From positions 1,360,653 to 1,424,652 of the forward strand of contig OX638355.1 in the NCBI GenBank assembly GCA_951813285.1: a stretch of 64,000 nucleotides of DNA. Direction: 5' to 3'. Positions 9,878-19,123 of this stretch are shown piece by piece. Every line of letters starts with the position of its first letter. Within the stretch, counting starts at the first letter, position 1. A program made the translations under genes and the position numbers. The notes under the pieces are model-generated. The model saw only the letters and a list, made by a program, of their open reading frames with translations, ran no database searches and was not told the origin of the DNA. This DNA comes from Terriglobia bacterium (GTDB taxonomy: Bacteria > Acidobacteriota > Terriglobia > Versatilivoradales > Versatilivoraceae).

Positions 9878-10204
9878 ATGCCGACTGTCTCCGGTGTGTG
9901 CCGTATTGTGTCCAATTGCGCCCCTTTTCGCCGGGGGCTCCCAACGCTGCTGCTACTGCTTCAAGAGAGTGTCCTGCTGGCTCAAGGGACCGGAACGAGC
10001 CCGTGGGTCATGGCTGTCGACGAGCTGGCAAAAACGTTTACAGGGCCCTTGGCGAAGGGACTGTCACTCATCGCCATTGTGGTTGGCGGTTTGATGTTTG
10101 CTTACGGTGAAGGCGGATCCAAGAGAGCCATGGCCGGCACCATTTTCGGGCTGGGCATGGCGCTGGGGGCTGCCAATTTCATGAAATGGCTGTTTGGGGT
10201 GTGA
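9878..10204 (+). CDS. VirB2/TrbC-like pilin subunit of a type IV secretion system
   Basis: A small 108-residue protein with an N-terminal signal-like hydrophobic segment (about 20-38, LPTLLLLLQESVLLAQ) and two further hydrophobic helices (KGLSLIAIVVGGLMFAYGEG and TIFGLGMALGAANFMKWLFG). The helix-loop-helix with G-rich segments is characteristic of VirB2/TrbC major pilins. GGAGG six bases before the ATG at 9878 decides the start; an in-frame ATG at 9740 would add an unconserved leader. It opens the secretion cluster, and the VirB3-like gene follows after 7 bp. The role is inferred from topology and context. Confidence 0.85.
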   Translation: MPTVSGVCRIVSNCAPFRRGLPTLLLLLQESVLLAQGTGTSPWVMAVDELAKTFTGPLAKGLSLIAIVVGGLMFAYGEGGSKRAMAGTIFGLGMALGAANFMKWLFGV

Positions 10205-10211
10205 CCGCGAA

Positions 10212-10505
10212 ATGACAGGAAAACGTCGATGGAACGGTTATCCGGTGTTGAGCCGTCCGCTGATGATTCTGGGTGTGGAACGGCGCTGGTTTCTCTTGAG
10301 CGCCACGCTGGCAGTGGCGCTTTGGAATGCCGGCGACTCGCTGCTGGCGGCGATCTTCGTCCTGGCATTGCTGCTTGGCGTTGGCCGGCTGGCCTGGAAG
10401 AAGGACCCCAATATGCTGAGCCTGTTGCGGGAAGCATCCCGGTTCAAAGTGCGGTACGACCCCGGCAAATGGACCGAATCGCCCTGGTATCTGGATCTCC
10501 GGTAG
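10212..10505 (+). CDS. VirB3/TrbD-like inner-membrane protein of the T4SS
   Basis: A 97-residue protein beginning with the VirB3-like pattern YPVLSRPLMILGVERRW, followed by a hydrophobic hairpin (about 27-60) and a short soluble tail. VirB3/TrbD is a small inner-membrane subunit that works with the VirB4 ATPase. The start at 10212 leaves 7 bp after the pilin stop. The following ATPase begins 9 bp downstream. Size, the xxRP motif and the position directly before VirB4 all agree. Confidence 0.88.
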   Translation: MTGKRRWNGYPVLSRPLMILGVERRWFLLSATLAVALWNAGDSLLAAIFVLALLLGVGRLAWKKDPNMLSLLREASRFKVRYDPGKWTESPWYLDLR

Positions 10506-10514
10506 GTGACCTCG

Positions 10515-12935
10515 ATGAACATGAGTGCTGAAACCTGGGACTACGACAGATCGGGAGCGCTCGCCGAAGAGATCCCCTATTGGGGGTGGCTGCCGGACGC
10601 GCAAACCTGCCTCACGCGCGCCGGTGAGCTTCTGACCGTTGGCCGGTTGGCGCCCATGGAAATCGACGGACGACGGCCCGAGCAGTTGGATCGGGTGCTG
10701 GACCGCTGGCAGCAGTTGCTTTCCGACGTGGGTCCGTGTACCCGGCTTTACTTCTATCTCCTTCGCCGGCCCAGTCGGTTGAATGAGATCCGGCAGCTCG
10801 ACAGCGACATCGGCAAACTTTCCCAGCATCAGAGACGCCTGTTCCTGGCGAGTCGAGTCCGGGAGATGCAGACCTTCCTGGTATGGTGCCATGACCCGCA
10901 GTTGAGGTCTGCCGTCAATCGGGATTCCGGCTGGATATCCTACGCCCGCAGTTGGCTGGCTCGCCGGGGGAGAACCCCTGAATCGGCCTACCTCTATTCC
11001 GCCATTCAAACCGCCGCCGATCGATTTCGTCAGCTCGTTCAAGCCCATCGGGCGCTGGTGGACGATCTCACTCCCATTGAGCTGCTGCCTCCCGAGGCCG
11101 GATCGCGCCTGTTGAGCGAGTTGATCAACCGTCCCGGCATCCCCTGGGACGGGGCCACCGGAAGCGGCCTGAATTGGCGTCTGGCCCTTTCCGAGTTGGA
11201 GGCGGAACGCCGCCATCTGCGCCTGGATGGCGAGCCGGTCATTCTCTACTCCCTGTTGTCCCCTCCCGGCGAAGCCTCGGCCAATCTGCTCAACGATCTC
11301 TACTGCCTGGACGCCACTCTGACGGCCTCCCTGGAATGGAGGCCTCTCGAATTGGACCAGGCTCGGAAAAGAATGCGATCGGCCCGCCGACACTATTTCG
11401 CCAAGCGCTATTCCCTGGCAGCTCACATGCAGGAGAAAGAGGGAACGGACACGGCAATGGTCGACTCGGCCGCCGACGTCGAATCCGAGCGGCTCGGCGA
11501 AGCGCTGGTAGAGCTCGAAGCCGACGGGATTGCCTATGGCGAAATGGCTCTCTGTATTGCGCTGCACGGAGACCTGGAGAAGATCGAACTCCTGGACGGC
11601 GATGTGCGGCGAATCTTCTCCTCCCATGACGCCAAAGTCATCCGGGAGGGGTACGGGCAGTTGCCCGCCTGGTTCTGCCGCTGGCCGGCTCAGCCCAGGA
11701 AGCGTCAGGTTCGCACCCTGTTCAGCTCCGCCGGACTGGCCGCCTGTCTGGCTCCCATCTTCGGCCCTCCCGTCGGACTCTCGACCAGCAGGCACCTGCA
11801 GCGCCCGGCGTTAGCGGTTCTCGAAACCCGTTGGAACACCCCCTATCACTTTGACCTCTTTGCCGGTGACGTGGGTCACACGCTGGTGCTCGGGGCGACC
11901 GGAAGCGGCAAGTCGTTCCTGCTGAATTTCCTGCTGGTCTCGGCGCTTCAGTACCATCCCAGGGTCTTGATACTCGACCTGGGTGGGTCCTACCGTTGGC
12001 TTACGGCCTTCCTGGGGGGAAGCTACCTGGAGATGGCTCCGTCTGGAGCGCTCAATCCTGCTTTTCAGCTTAGGCCGTTTTCCTTGCCTCCCACTGAGCG
12101 AACCGTTCAATTCCTCACGGGTTGGATGGTTCGGCTGTTGCGACTGGGCGGGTGGACAGTGGAAGGTGACGATACCAATGAAATTCGCAGCCGCATCCAG
12201 GACCTCTATCTGTTTTCTCCGGAACGGCGCACCTTGAGCGCCCTGGTGCGAGCCCTTCCCAGCAAGATGTGGCCGGCAATGTCGCGCTGGCATGGCGATG
12301 GAGCTTGGGCAGGCTACTTCGACCACTCCGCCGCCGGGGAGGATCTCGATCTGAAAGACTGGCAGGTCATCGATCTGGCCGGAGCGGCGGAACATGAAGA
12401 CCTCTGCGAAGCAGCCCTGTTCTACCTGCTGGAGCGCCTGCGCCTGGAGCTGGAAGACCCCGCCGACATCGCCCGGGTGAAGCTCATGGTAGTGGACGAG
12501 GCCTGGCGCTATCTGCGCGATCCCGCCGTTGTGGCTTATTTGGCCGAATCTGCAAAAACCTGGCGCAAGCGCAATGCCGCCCTGGTCATGGCCACCCAGT
12601 CGGCAGTGGATATCACCGGAACGGCTGGCGCCGAACCACTCCTGGAGTCCATGCCGACCAAGATATTTCTGGCCAACCCGGATTTGCCCTCTCAGGCCGG
12701 CCAGGTGTTTCGGCTCAATGAACGGGAGCTTGAACTCATCAGAGAACTGGTTCCCAAGAGGGAGCTCTACCTGAGGCGGCCCAATTCAACCGGAGTGCTG
12801 CGGCTGAACGTGGATCCAAAGAGTTATTGGCTGTATACCTCCTCGCCGCCGGATGCGGAAAAGCGGGGAGAATTCATCCAGCGATTCGGGTTGGAACAGG
12901 GCATTGAACGGTTATCCGAGGGGGTGGCAGGGTGA
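10515..12935 (+). CDS. VirB4/TrbE-like ATPase of the T4SS
   Basis: The 806-residue ATPase powers pilus assembly and substrate transport at the inner membrane. Walker A is GATGSGKS (460-467) and Walker B is LMVVDEAW with D661-E662. The usual C-terminal MATQS motif and a long N-terminal VirB4 domain are present. The ATG at 10515 has AGGTGA five bases upstream; a GTG at 10506 is a possible alternative. Its stop overlaps the start of the VirB9-like gene (GTGA at 12932-12935). The length matches the family. Confidence 0.95.
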   Translation: MNMSAETWDYDRSGALAEEIPYWGWLPDAQTCLTRAGELLTVGRLAPMEIDGRRPEQLDRVLDRWQQLLSDVGPCTRLYFYLLRRPSRLNEIRQLDSDIGKLSQHQRRLFLASRVREMQTFLVWCHDPQLRSAVNRDSGWISYARSWLARRGRTPESAYLYSAIQTAADRFRQLVQAHRALVDDLTPIELLPPEAGSRLLSELINRPGIPWDGATGSGLNWRLALSELEAERRHLRLDGEPVILYSLLSPPGEASANLLNDLYCLDATLTASLEWRPLELDQARKRMRSARRHYFAKRYSLAAHMQEKEGTDTAMVDSAADVESERLGEALVELEADGIAYGEMALCIALHGDLEKIELLDGDVRRIFSSHDAKVIREGYGQLPAWFCRWPAQPRKRQVRTLFSSAGLAACLAPIFGPPVGLSTSRHLQRPALAVLETRWNTPYHFDLFAGDVGHTLVLGATGSGKSFLLNFLLVSALQYHPRVLILDLGGSYRWLTAFLGGSYLEMAPSGALNPAFQLRPFSLPPTERTVQFLTGWMVRLLRLGGWTVEGDDTNEIRSRIQDLYLFSPERRTLSALVRALPSKMWPAMSRWHGDGAWAGYFDHSAAGEDLDLKDWQVIDLAGAAEHEDLCEAALFYLLERLRLELEDPADIARVKLMVVDEAWRYLRDPAVVAYLAESAKTWRKRNAALVMATQSAVDITGTAGAEPLLESMPTKIFLANPDLPSQAGQVFRLNERELELIRELVPKRELYLRRPNSTGVLRLNVDPKSYWLYTSSPPDAEKRGEFIQRFGLEQGIERLSEGVAG

Positions 12936-13789
12936 ATGCAAGGCTTCCCAGGAGAATCCCGGCTAAAACCGTGGCGTTCGTGGTGGTCTGCTGCACGTTG
13001 CTGTCAGGCCTCGCGACCGGAAGTGGCGTGCTTCGAATCAAGGACCGGCAGGATCAAATTATCGAGATCCGGACCAAGATTCGACATACGACCGTGCTGG
13101 TTCTCCCGAAAACGGAGAACATCCTGGACTTCGTGGTCGGCGACTCCGACTATTGGCACCTTAGCGGGGCCGCCAACCTGGCCTATCTCAAACCCATCGC
13201 TACAGGTGTGCGCACCAACGTGACGCTGGTATGCGCCAGCGGTCGGATATACGCCTTTCTGGCGAGTGAAGGCGCCGAGTCTCCTCACCTTGTGGTTCGT
13301 ATCGAAAGAATCGCAGGTGGGGCCGGCCGTGCTGCCGAGTCGCCGCACAAGCCGGCGTTCGTTTCCCGCAGCATGGTAGAGGGATACCAGCACGTGGCTC
13401 GGCAAGCAAACGAGGCCGCGCTGGCCGCCAAGACTGATGCGGAAGCCCGGGTTGACGAGGCAAAGCAAGAGGCCGCCAAGACTATCGACCAATTTCGCTC
13501 TGGCTATCCGGCTCGCTTGAAGTGGCCGTACCGTCTCGAGAAGCGGGCATTTGAGCGGCCGTTCCTGGTGGAGGCCCTTTGGCACGATGGTCAATTTACC
13601 TATCTTCGCTGTCGGGCACAGGAAGCCCCGGCGCTATACGAGTTAAAGGATGGATCGCCCAGCCTGGTGTCCTACGACCTCAGCCAGGATGGACTCTATG
13701 TGGTACGGCATGTATTGGGTGATGGCTGGCTTGCCATTGGGAAGAATAGAGCCAAGTGGCGGTTTGTGGATGCGGGACTACAGCCATAG
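12932..13789 (+). CDS. VirB9/TrbG-like outer-membrane core component of the T4SS
   Basis: A 285-residue protein with an N-terminal signal anchor (AFVVVCCTLLSGLA). The TTVLVLPKTENILDFVVGD segment and later FLVEALWHDGQFTYLR match the VirB9/CagX/TrbG pattern (TxxxLPxxE... and the C-terminal vFDDGxxTyi region). The family lines the outer-membrane core together with VirB7 and VirB10. No separate VirB7 lipoprotein was found nearby. It starts at a GTG overlapping the VirB4 stop, and the VirB10-like gene follows after 9 bp. A coiled Ala-rich insertion (about 150-190) separates the two conserved parts. Confidence 0.87.
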   Translation: MNARLPRRIPAKTVAFVVVCCTLLSGLATGSGVLRIKDRQDQIIEIRTKIRHTTVLVLPKTENILDFVVGDSDYWHLSGAANLAYLKPIATGVRTNVTLVCASGRIYAFLASEGAESPHLVVRIERIAGGAGRAAESPHKPAFVSRSMVEGYQHVARQANEAALAAKTDAEARVDEAKQEAAKTIDQFRSGYPARLKWPYRLEKRAFERPFLVEALWHDGQFTYLRCRAQEAPALYELKDGSPSLVSYDLSQDGLYVVRHVLGDGWLAIGKNRAKWRFVDAGLQP

Positions 13790-13798
13790 CAGAAAACC

Positions 13799-15193
13799 AT
13801 GATTCAGTGGAGACAAAACCACTCTAAACCGGCCGGAGCCCTCCCCGGCAGCCTGATGACCCGCATCGGCGTCGGCACCATTGCCGTGCTGTGCGGGGCG
13901 CTGATGCTCACCCATTCGTTCACCAGGACGAACAGGGCTCCTGCCGCAAGTCCCGATGCGAGCGCACAACCCGCAAACCGAGGTGTTCAACGCCACCTCA
14001 GTGCTCTCATTGACAGGGAGACCCAAAGGCAGGAGCAGCGGCTTGCCGCCGCGGCATTGGACAGGCCGCAGCGACAAACGCCATCGCCCGCAACCTCGGA
14101 TGAACTGAATCAGGCCGCGATGATCCCGGTTCTCCGGGTAGCCGCAGAGACGCTTGTCGACTCGGATCCGGGTCCGAGTGAGGACGAGCTCAAGCTGCGA
14201 GAGACTCTGCGGCTGGAGGATATGGAGCGGCAAACCAGATCCCTTCGTTCCCGGCCGTTGGCTCAAACCTACCGATCTGCGCGGGATACGGAGGGGAAAT
14301 TCTCCACGCCGGAGTCCGGTTCGGTTGCAATCCGAGCAGCGCAAGTCTCGACGGCGCCCTCCACCGATGAATCGGAACTGCGGGATGTTGTGGCCGACCT
14401 CAGTGCCGCCCTGAACTCCTTCAGCGCCAGTTCGAATGGGCCGCCCGGCGCCCCTGCCAAGCCTGCGCTCCCGGATCCTTCCGCGGCAGTTCCCCAAGGG
14501 TCCTTCGTGGACCCTACGCGCCCTTCCAGGTTATTCCGGCCCTCGGACCCGCCGGGTTGGGAGCGGATTTATCAGGGGTCCTTCCTGGAGGGAGTCTTGT
14601 TGACCCAACTCTCGGGAGACTTCCCCGGACCGGTGCTGGCCATGGTATCGGTGCCGTTTTACTCTCAAGATCGCCAACGGGTCCTGGTGCCGCGGGGAGC
14701 GCGGGCCGTCGGCACGGCCCGGGAGGTCGCTCACGCTGACCAGCAACGGCTGGCCGTGACTTTCGACCGATTGTTTCTACCCGACGGGCGATGGATTTCG
14801 CTTGAATTCCGGGGACTCAACCAGGTGGGCGAGTCGGCTCTCAAGGACCAGGTCGATCGCCACTATGTTTCGATGTTTGCAGCCGCCGGAGCCGTAGGGG
14901 TGTTGTCGGGACTCACCTTGCAGGGAAGCAGTCCCTACGGCGGGGGAATCCAGGGGTTTCGAGCCGGGGCCGGCCAGGGGTTTGGCTTGGCCGCAACCCA
15001 ATTACTGCAGCGCTTTCTCAATCGTCTACCCACTATTGCCATCCGGGCCGGTCATCGGTTGCGAATCTGGTTTACTTCCGATGTGCTGGTGCCCAAATCA
15101 AACCCAGGAAAGGAAGAGAACAGCCATGAAAAAGATAATCGTATCCCTGGTGCTGCTCGTCAGCCTCTGCGCCGCCCCCCTCTACAGCATTGA
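13799..15193 (+). CDS. VirB10/TrbI-like core component of the T4SS
   Basis: A 464-residue protein with a short cytoplasmic N-terminus, one transmembrane helix (about 20-38), a long low-complexity periplasmic linker, and a C-terminal VirB10/TrbI domain. Recognisable pieces of that domain are YQGSFLEGVLLTQLSGDFPG, VPRGARAVGT and the terminal RAGHRLRIWFTSDV. VirB10 spans both membranes and senses ATPase activity. The last 22 codons run into the following gene (68-bp overlap), an unusually long overlap. The linker is Pro/Ala/Ser-rich, as in the family. Confidence 0.9.
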   Translation: MIQWRQNHSKPAGALPGSLMTRIGVGTIAVLCGALMLTHSFTRTNRAPAASPDASAQPANRGVQRHLSALIDRETQRQEQRLAAAALDRPQRQTPSPATSDELNQAAMIPVLRVAAETLVDSDPGPSEDELKLRETLRLEDMERQTRSLRSRPLAQTYRSARDTEGKFSTPESGSVAIRAAQVSTAPSTDESELRDVVADLSAALNSFSASSNGPPGAPAKPALPDPSAAVPQGSFVDPTRPSRLFRPSDPPGWERIYQGSFLEGVLLTQLSGDFPGPVLAMVSVPFYSQDRQRVLVPRGARAVGTAREVAHADQQRLAVTFDRLFLPDGRWISLEFRGLNQVGESALKDQVDRHYVSMFAAAGAVGVLSGLTLQGSSPYGGGIQGFRAGAGQGFGLAATQLLQRFLNRLPTIAIRAGHRLRIWFTSDVLVPKSNPGKEENSHEKDNRIPGAARQPLRRPPLQH

Positions 15194-16034
15194 CCCCGTT
15201 GCGGCCGCCCAACGAGCCCAGATGATCGTGAACCAGATCCTTCAAAGACTGAACGAGAGAATGCAAATCGCCAACCAAATCACCCAAATCAAGCAATTTA
15301 CCGAACAACTCACCAAGACGAGGGAACAGATCACCCACATGAAGGAGGCTGCGTTGGGACAAGTCGGAGCTCTCGAGGAGTCCTTTTCCGAGTTGGTCGC
15401 GGGTCCCACCGACCTGGTGGTGGAGGCGATGCAGTGGCAGACGGAATTCACGGGGTCGGCCAGAGAGTTGGTTGCCGCTGCCAAGAAGCTGGCCTCCGGC
15501 AAACCGTTGCGGGAAAGCTGGAGGAGGATCCTGAATCAATATCAAACCAACCAGGAAGACATCGTTGAGCTGTTGAGCTACCTGGATCCCCAGGTGACGG
15601 CCCAGGTGTCGGATCACTACCGCCGGGATCAGGAAAAAGCCGACAAGCGACGCGTGACCACCTACCTGGTTGACGACTCGGCAACGGCATTGATCGAAAC
15701 CGCGTTTAGCGCGCAAGAGTCTCTCAAGAAACTGCGTTCCAACACCAATGTCTCGGATACCGCCTTGGCTCAGGCCCAGGTGACAGGTCTGGCGACCCAG
15801 GGAGAGCTTCTATCCTCCATGGCGCAGTTGATGGCCTTTCAGGCTGCCCGGGAAGCCGCTCGAGATTACCAGGATGAACTCAAGCGGCGGCAGCAATGGA
15901 AGCAGTGGGAGCGGCGTCAAGAGGCAGGGAAGGTTCTATTCGAAAAGCAGCAGGCGGGCATTGCCGCCAGCGCCGAGGGACTGCGGGAAGGCTTGGTCTA
16001 CCGGATTCCTTCCGCCTTTGGCGGTTCACAGTAA
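15126..16034 (+). CDS. VirB5/TrbJ-like minor pilin or adhesin of the T4SS
   Basis: A 302-residue protein with a signal peptide (KKIIVSLVLLVSLCAAPLYS) and a long helical body with repeated QI/Q-rich heptads (QRLNERMQIANQITQIKQFT), typical of TrbJ/VirB5 proteins that sit at the pilus tip. The ATG at 15126 follows GGAAAGGAAGAG. It begins inside the 3' end of the VirB10-like gene, suggesting coupled translation. The VirB6-like gene starts 12 bp after its stop. It could be called TrbJ given the trb-like character of neighbouring genes. Confidence 0.85.
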   Translation: MKKIIVSLVLLVSLCAAPLYSIDPVAAAQRAQMIVNQILQRLNERMQIANQITQIKQFTEQLTKTREQITHMKEAALGQVGALEESFSELVAGPTDLVVEAMQWQTEFTGSARELVAAAKKLASGKPLRESWRRILNQYQTNQEDIVELLSYLDPQVTAQVSDHYRRDQEKADKRRVTTYLVDDSATALIETAFSAQESLKKLRSNTNVSDTALAQAQVTGLATQGELLSSMAQLMAFQAAREAARDYQDELKRRQQWKQWERRQEAGKVLFEKQQAGIAASAEGLREGLVYRIPSAFGGSQ

Positions 16035-16046
16035 GGACTCGATCCC

Positions 16047-17039
16047 ATGCAACTCCGTCCGCCACAATCGATCGATCCCAATGTTCCGGCGATTATCCCC
16101 GAGGAACAGCAACAGAATTTCAAGGTATTCCTCGACAGGGTGTTGGATGACGTGGTGGGTGCGGCTTCGCCCAGCATTGTCCAGGCGGGCGACGAACTGT
16201 GGTTGGCAATTGCCACCATTGCGGTGAGCTGGGCCGGATTGCAGGCAGCCTTCAGCGGCACTTTCAATCCCTGGGAGATGGTGAAGCTCGTCATCGTTCT
16301 GAGTATTCCCAAGACCATGCTGCACTACTACTCTCAGGATCTGCCTCACACCGCCTCTACCTTTCCTCAAATCGTGGTGGAACAAGGGATCTGGCTGCAG
16401 AACATGTTTGTCTCCGACATCGTGTCCGGCATGCACACTGAACTCAACTACCTGTTTACCCAGCACGGTAGAGCAATTCTGGCGGCCTGGCAGCGGATCG
16501 ATATCGAAGACCTGTCTCCCGCTACGGCATATGCCGTAGTCACGCAGGCGGTTCCATCGGTGGCATTCATCCTTTTCGGCCTACTCCTGATGGCCCTGTT
16601 CTTCATCACCTATGCGCAGGTTCTCTGGGGACACTTGGCCGTGTCCATCTCTATTCTGCTCGGGCCCATGTTCATCCCCTGGCTGGTATTCGAGCCAATG
16701 GCCTTTCTTTTCTGGGGTTGGTTTCGGACGGTGCTCACCTATTCTCTCTACGCCGCAATTGCGGGAGCCATCCTTCGAATATGGGGCGGTGTAGGTCTGG
16801 GTTACGTCACCACTTTCAGCCACTCACCGCCCCTGGACAACTTTGCCTCGGTCGTTTACTGGTCGCTGATTCTTCTCCCTCTCTGCGCAGCCGGAATTCT
16901 GGCAGCCTGCAAAGTAGGAGAGATGGCTTCGCTACTGGTTTCGGGAGCCGGCTTCACTGGATACGCGAGCATTTCTGCGACCGTCCACAGAGCGGGATCA
17001 GTTGCAAGTGGTCTATCGAAATCTGTTTCGAGACGATGA
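16047..17039 (+). CDS. VirB6/TrbL-like polytopic membrane protein of the T4SS
   Basis: A 330-residue protein with a soluble N-terminal stretch and several hydrophobic helices from about residue 165 onward (for example VAFILFGLLLMALFFITYAQ and the LLGPMFIPWLVF segment). VirB6/TrbL forms part of the inner-membrane channel. The LWGHLAVSISILLGPMFIP region resembles the conserved TrbL/VirB6 central domain. Its stop overlaps the start of the VirB8-like gene (ATGA, 17036-17039). The position between VirB5 and VirB8 supports the call. Confidence 0.87.
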   Translation: MQLRPPQSIDPNVPAIIPEEQQQNFKVFLDRVLDDVVGAASPSIVQAGDELWLAIATIAVSWAGLQAAFSGTFNPWEMVKLVIVLSIPKTMLHYYSQDLPHTASTFPQIVVEQGIWLQNMFVSDIVSGMHTELNYLFTQHGRAILAAWQRIDIEDLSPATAYAVVTQAVPSVAFILFGLLLMALFFITYAQVLWGHLAVSISILLGPMFIPWLVFEPMAFLFWGWFRTVLTYSLYAAIAGAILRIWGGVGLGYVTTFSHSPPLDNFASVVYWSLILLPLCAAGILAACKVGEMASLLVSGAGFTGYASISATVHRAGSVASGLSKSVSRR

Positions 17040-17695
17040 TGTCTTCCAAAGGCACAGACCGTGAATACGCCGAAATCTGGGGCGAAACCGTGAGCTCCAA
17101 TCGTCACCTGCGCCTTCTCTCCATGGGGCTTGGCGGACTCACCCTTTTGCTGGCGGTGGTAGTGGTGCGCCTGGGATTTCGGGAGATGCCCCGCCCTATC
17201 GTGGTGCGGGTGGACGAGGTTGGCCGGGCCGAGGCTCTGCAATACACGGCAGTCGAGGCCAAATCCGACCCTCTCGATCCTACCACCAAGTACTTCTTGA
17301 ATCGCTTCATCCACGACCACTACTCCCGCCGGGCCGCCACGGTCCAGCAACGCTGGACCCGCAGTCTGCGCTTTCTGACCACCGACCTGGCCAATGCCGC
17401 ATTCCAGGACGAAAACAGGAATATTGCGCTAGTGGCGGCTCGGGCGGCTCCGGAAGAGACCAAAGTCGAGAACATCGTGCTGCGTATCCATGCCAATCGG
17501 TCGCCGCCCCATGGAGCGACTGCCGACTTTGAAATGGTGCGCATCCGTCAGGAAAAGGAAGTGGGGCGGGAAAAGTGGTCTCTTTCCCTGCAATTTTCCT
17601 ATATCAGCCGAGTCCCTCCTGATCTGATGGTCCACAACCCAATGGGCATCGTCATCACCTACTTGCAGGCGGACCGGGCTCTGGTATCGGAATGA
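17036..17695 (+). CDS. VirB8/TrbF-like bitopic scaffold protein of the T4SS
   Basis: A 219-residue protein with a cytoplasmic N-terminus, one transmembrane helix (about 27-47) and a periplasmic NTF2-like domain, as in VirB8/TrbF. Family-like segments are REMPRPIVVRVDEVGRAEAL, FLNRFIHDHYSRR, and the terminal NPMGIVITYLQADRAL. VirB8 nucleates assembly of the inner-membrane complex. Two tandem ATGs (17036 and 17039) could start it; both overlap the VirB6-like stop. Confidence 0.88.
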   Translation: MMSSKGTDREYAEIWGETVSSNRHLRLLSMGLGGLTLLLAVVVVRLGFREMPRPIVVRVDEVGRAEALQYTAVEAKSDPLDPTTKYFLNRFIHDHYSRRAATVQQRWTRSLRFLTTDLANAAFQDENRNIALVAARAAPEETKVENIVLRIHANRSPPHGATADFEMVRIRQEKEVGREKWSLSLQFSYISRVPPDLMVHNPMGIVITYLQADRALVSE

Positions 17696-17723
17696 CAACG
17701 GAACAAACAGGGGATGTAACACC

Positions 17724-18698
17724 ATGAACGCCAGTGGAATCGAAATACTCAAGCCTTTGTTGCCGGGCTTGGAGAGGGTGCTTGAAGATCAGCAGGTCAG
17801 CGAAATCATGATTAACGGTCCGGGCAACGTCTGGATCGAGAAGGATGGGAAACTGGATCGTTGGCCGGCGCCGGACCTCGATTCCAAGGCCTTGGGACGG
17901 GCCGCCATCCATATTGCTCGTCCCCTTGGCCTGGATCCTGCACTCTCGCCCCTGGTGGATGCCCGCCTGGACGATGGTTCCCGGGTGGCGATCTGCATGC
18001 CTCCAGCCAGTCCGATGGTCGCGATCACGGTAAGGCGTTTCGGGGGGCGGTCTTTCTCGACGGACGATCTGATGCGCCAGGGGGTATTGGCTAAAGAGAT
18101 TCTGCATGAAGCCGAGAACACGCTGCGGGCGCGTCAGAACATCCTTGTGTCAGGAGGGACCGGGAGCGGAAAAACGACCCTCCTGAATGCCCTGATCGGC
18201 TTGTTGCCCGAGAAGGAACGCATTATCACTATTGAAGATGTGCTGGAGTTGCACATTAAACGCAGCAACTGTCTTCGATTCGAGGCTCGTGGACTCAAGG
18301 ACACGGTGACGATTCGGAACCTGGTACGACACGCGCTGCGCCACCGACCGGATCACATCGTCATGGGCGAGGTCCGCGGTGGGGAAGCCGCGGACCTATT
18401 GCAAGCCCTCAATACCGGCCACGGTGGGTCATTGACTACTATCCATGCCAATAGCGCTCAGACGGCTCTGGCGAGGCTTGCCAGTTGTGCCGCGCAGGCA
18501 ACCGGCCGGCTTCCCTGGAGCGTGACCTGCCGTAGCATCGTTGACGGGGTCCGCATGGTGGTTCAAATGACGCGGCAAGAGGGTTTGCGGTTTGCGGAGG
18601 AGGCCCTGTTCGTAGAGGGTTACGATTCTGCCACTGATTGCTGGGACGTGAAGACAATTTGGAGAGGACAGCCTCTCGCGGTCAGAAATGCGGGATAG
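17724..18698 (+). CDS. VirB11/TrbB-like hexameric ATPase of the T4SS
   Basis: This 324-residue traffic ATPase has an N-terminal domain with [20 protein letters not shown], Walker A GGTGSGKT (144-151), an Asp box ([12 protein letters not shown]), Walker B-like [11 protein letters not shown] and the His box [12 protein letters not shown]. It drives pilus biogenesis and substrate transfer with VirB4. The ATG at 17724 is preceded by GGGGATG. It is the last gene of the cluster; the next 425 bp separate it from the giant repeat protein. All catalytic motifs are intact. Confidence 0.95.
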   Translation: MNASGIEILKPLLPGLERVLEDQQVSEIMINGPGNVWIEKDGKLDRWPAPDLDSKALGRAAIHIARPLGLDPALSPLVDARLDDGSRVAICMPPASPMVAITVRRFGGRSFSTDDLMRQGVLAKEILHEAENTLRARQNILVSGGTGSGKTTLLNALIGLLPEKERIITIEDVLELHIKRSNCLRFEARGLKDTVTIRNLVRHALRHRPDHIVMGEVRGGEAADLLQALNTGHGGSLTTIHANSAQTALARLASCAAQATGRLPWSVTCRSIVDGVRMVVQMTRQEGLRFAEEALFVEGYDSATDCWDVKTIWRGQPLAVRNAG

Positions 18699-19123
18699 CT
18701 CCCTCACATTGATTCGTGGAATTCAAATATCCACGTTTTGACATCCATTGCCCTTGGCGCCGGGCGTTTAGGATGAAACGCACATATCGTTGAGCTTTCT
18801 TGGGTGGGACATCTCCCGACTACTGGCGCACCCTGACGCATGGTGATAACCGGGTGTCCGAGGAAGGCCGGCCGAAGCCTGATCGCAGTAAATCTCCCTC
18901 ACAACCAGGCTCCCTCAACTACACAAACGGACGGTTGAGTTTCCACTGAACCGTCGAGATCAGCGCTTGGCCTATTCCGGTCGAAGCAACGGCCAAGTAT
19001 GTCCTGATTTCATTTATTGTCCTGACTTTCGATAAAGCCGACCTCCCTCTCACGGCATTTCCGCACGCAAGGACCAGGAAGGGTACGGAAACGTTCCTTC
19101 CGGAGACGGTTTGGGGGGAGGTT
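18699..19123. other. Intergenic region before the giant repeat protein
   Basis: No convincing gene is present. There is a hairpin-capable inverted repeat GACGGTT/AACCGTC (18930-18936 and 18949-18955). A strong ribosome binding site (GGGGAGG) sits directly before the ATG at 19124. A promoter for the 8-kb gene is expected here, but I cannot place it with confidence. Confidence 0.5.

Noticed and set aside
10179..11795. Long minus-strand frame opposite the VirB3/VirB4-like genes
   Set aside because: High GC keeps the antisense frame open; the plus strand has clear ATPase motifs.
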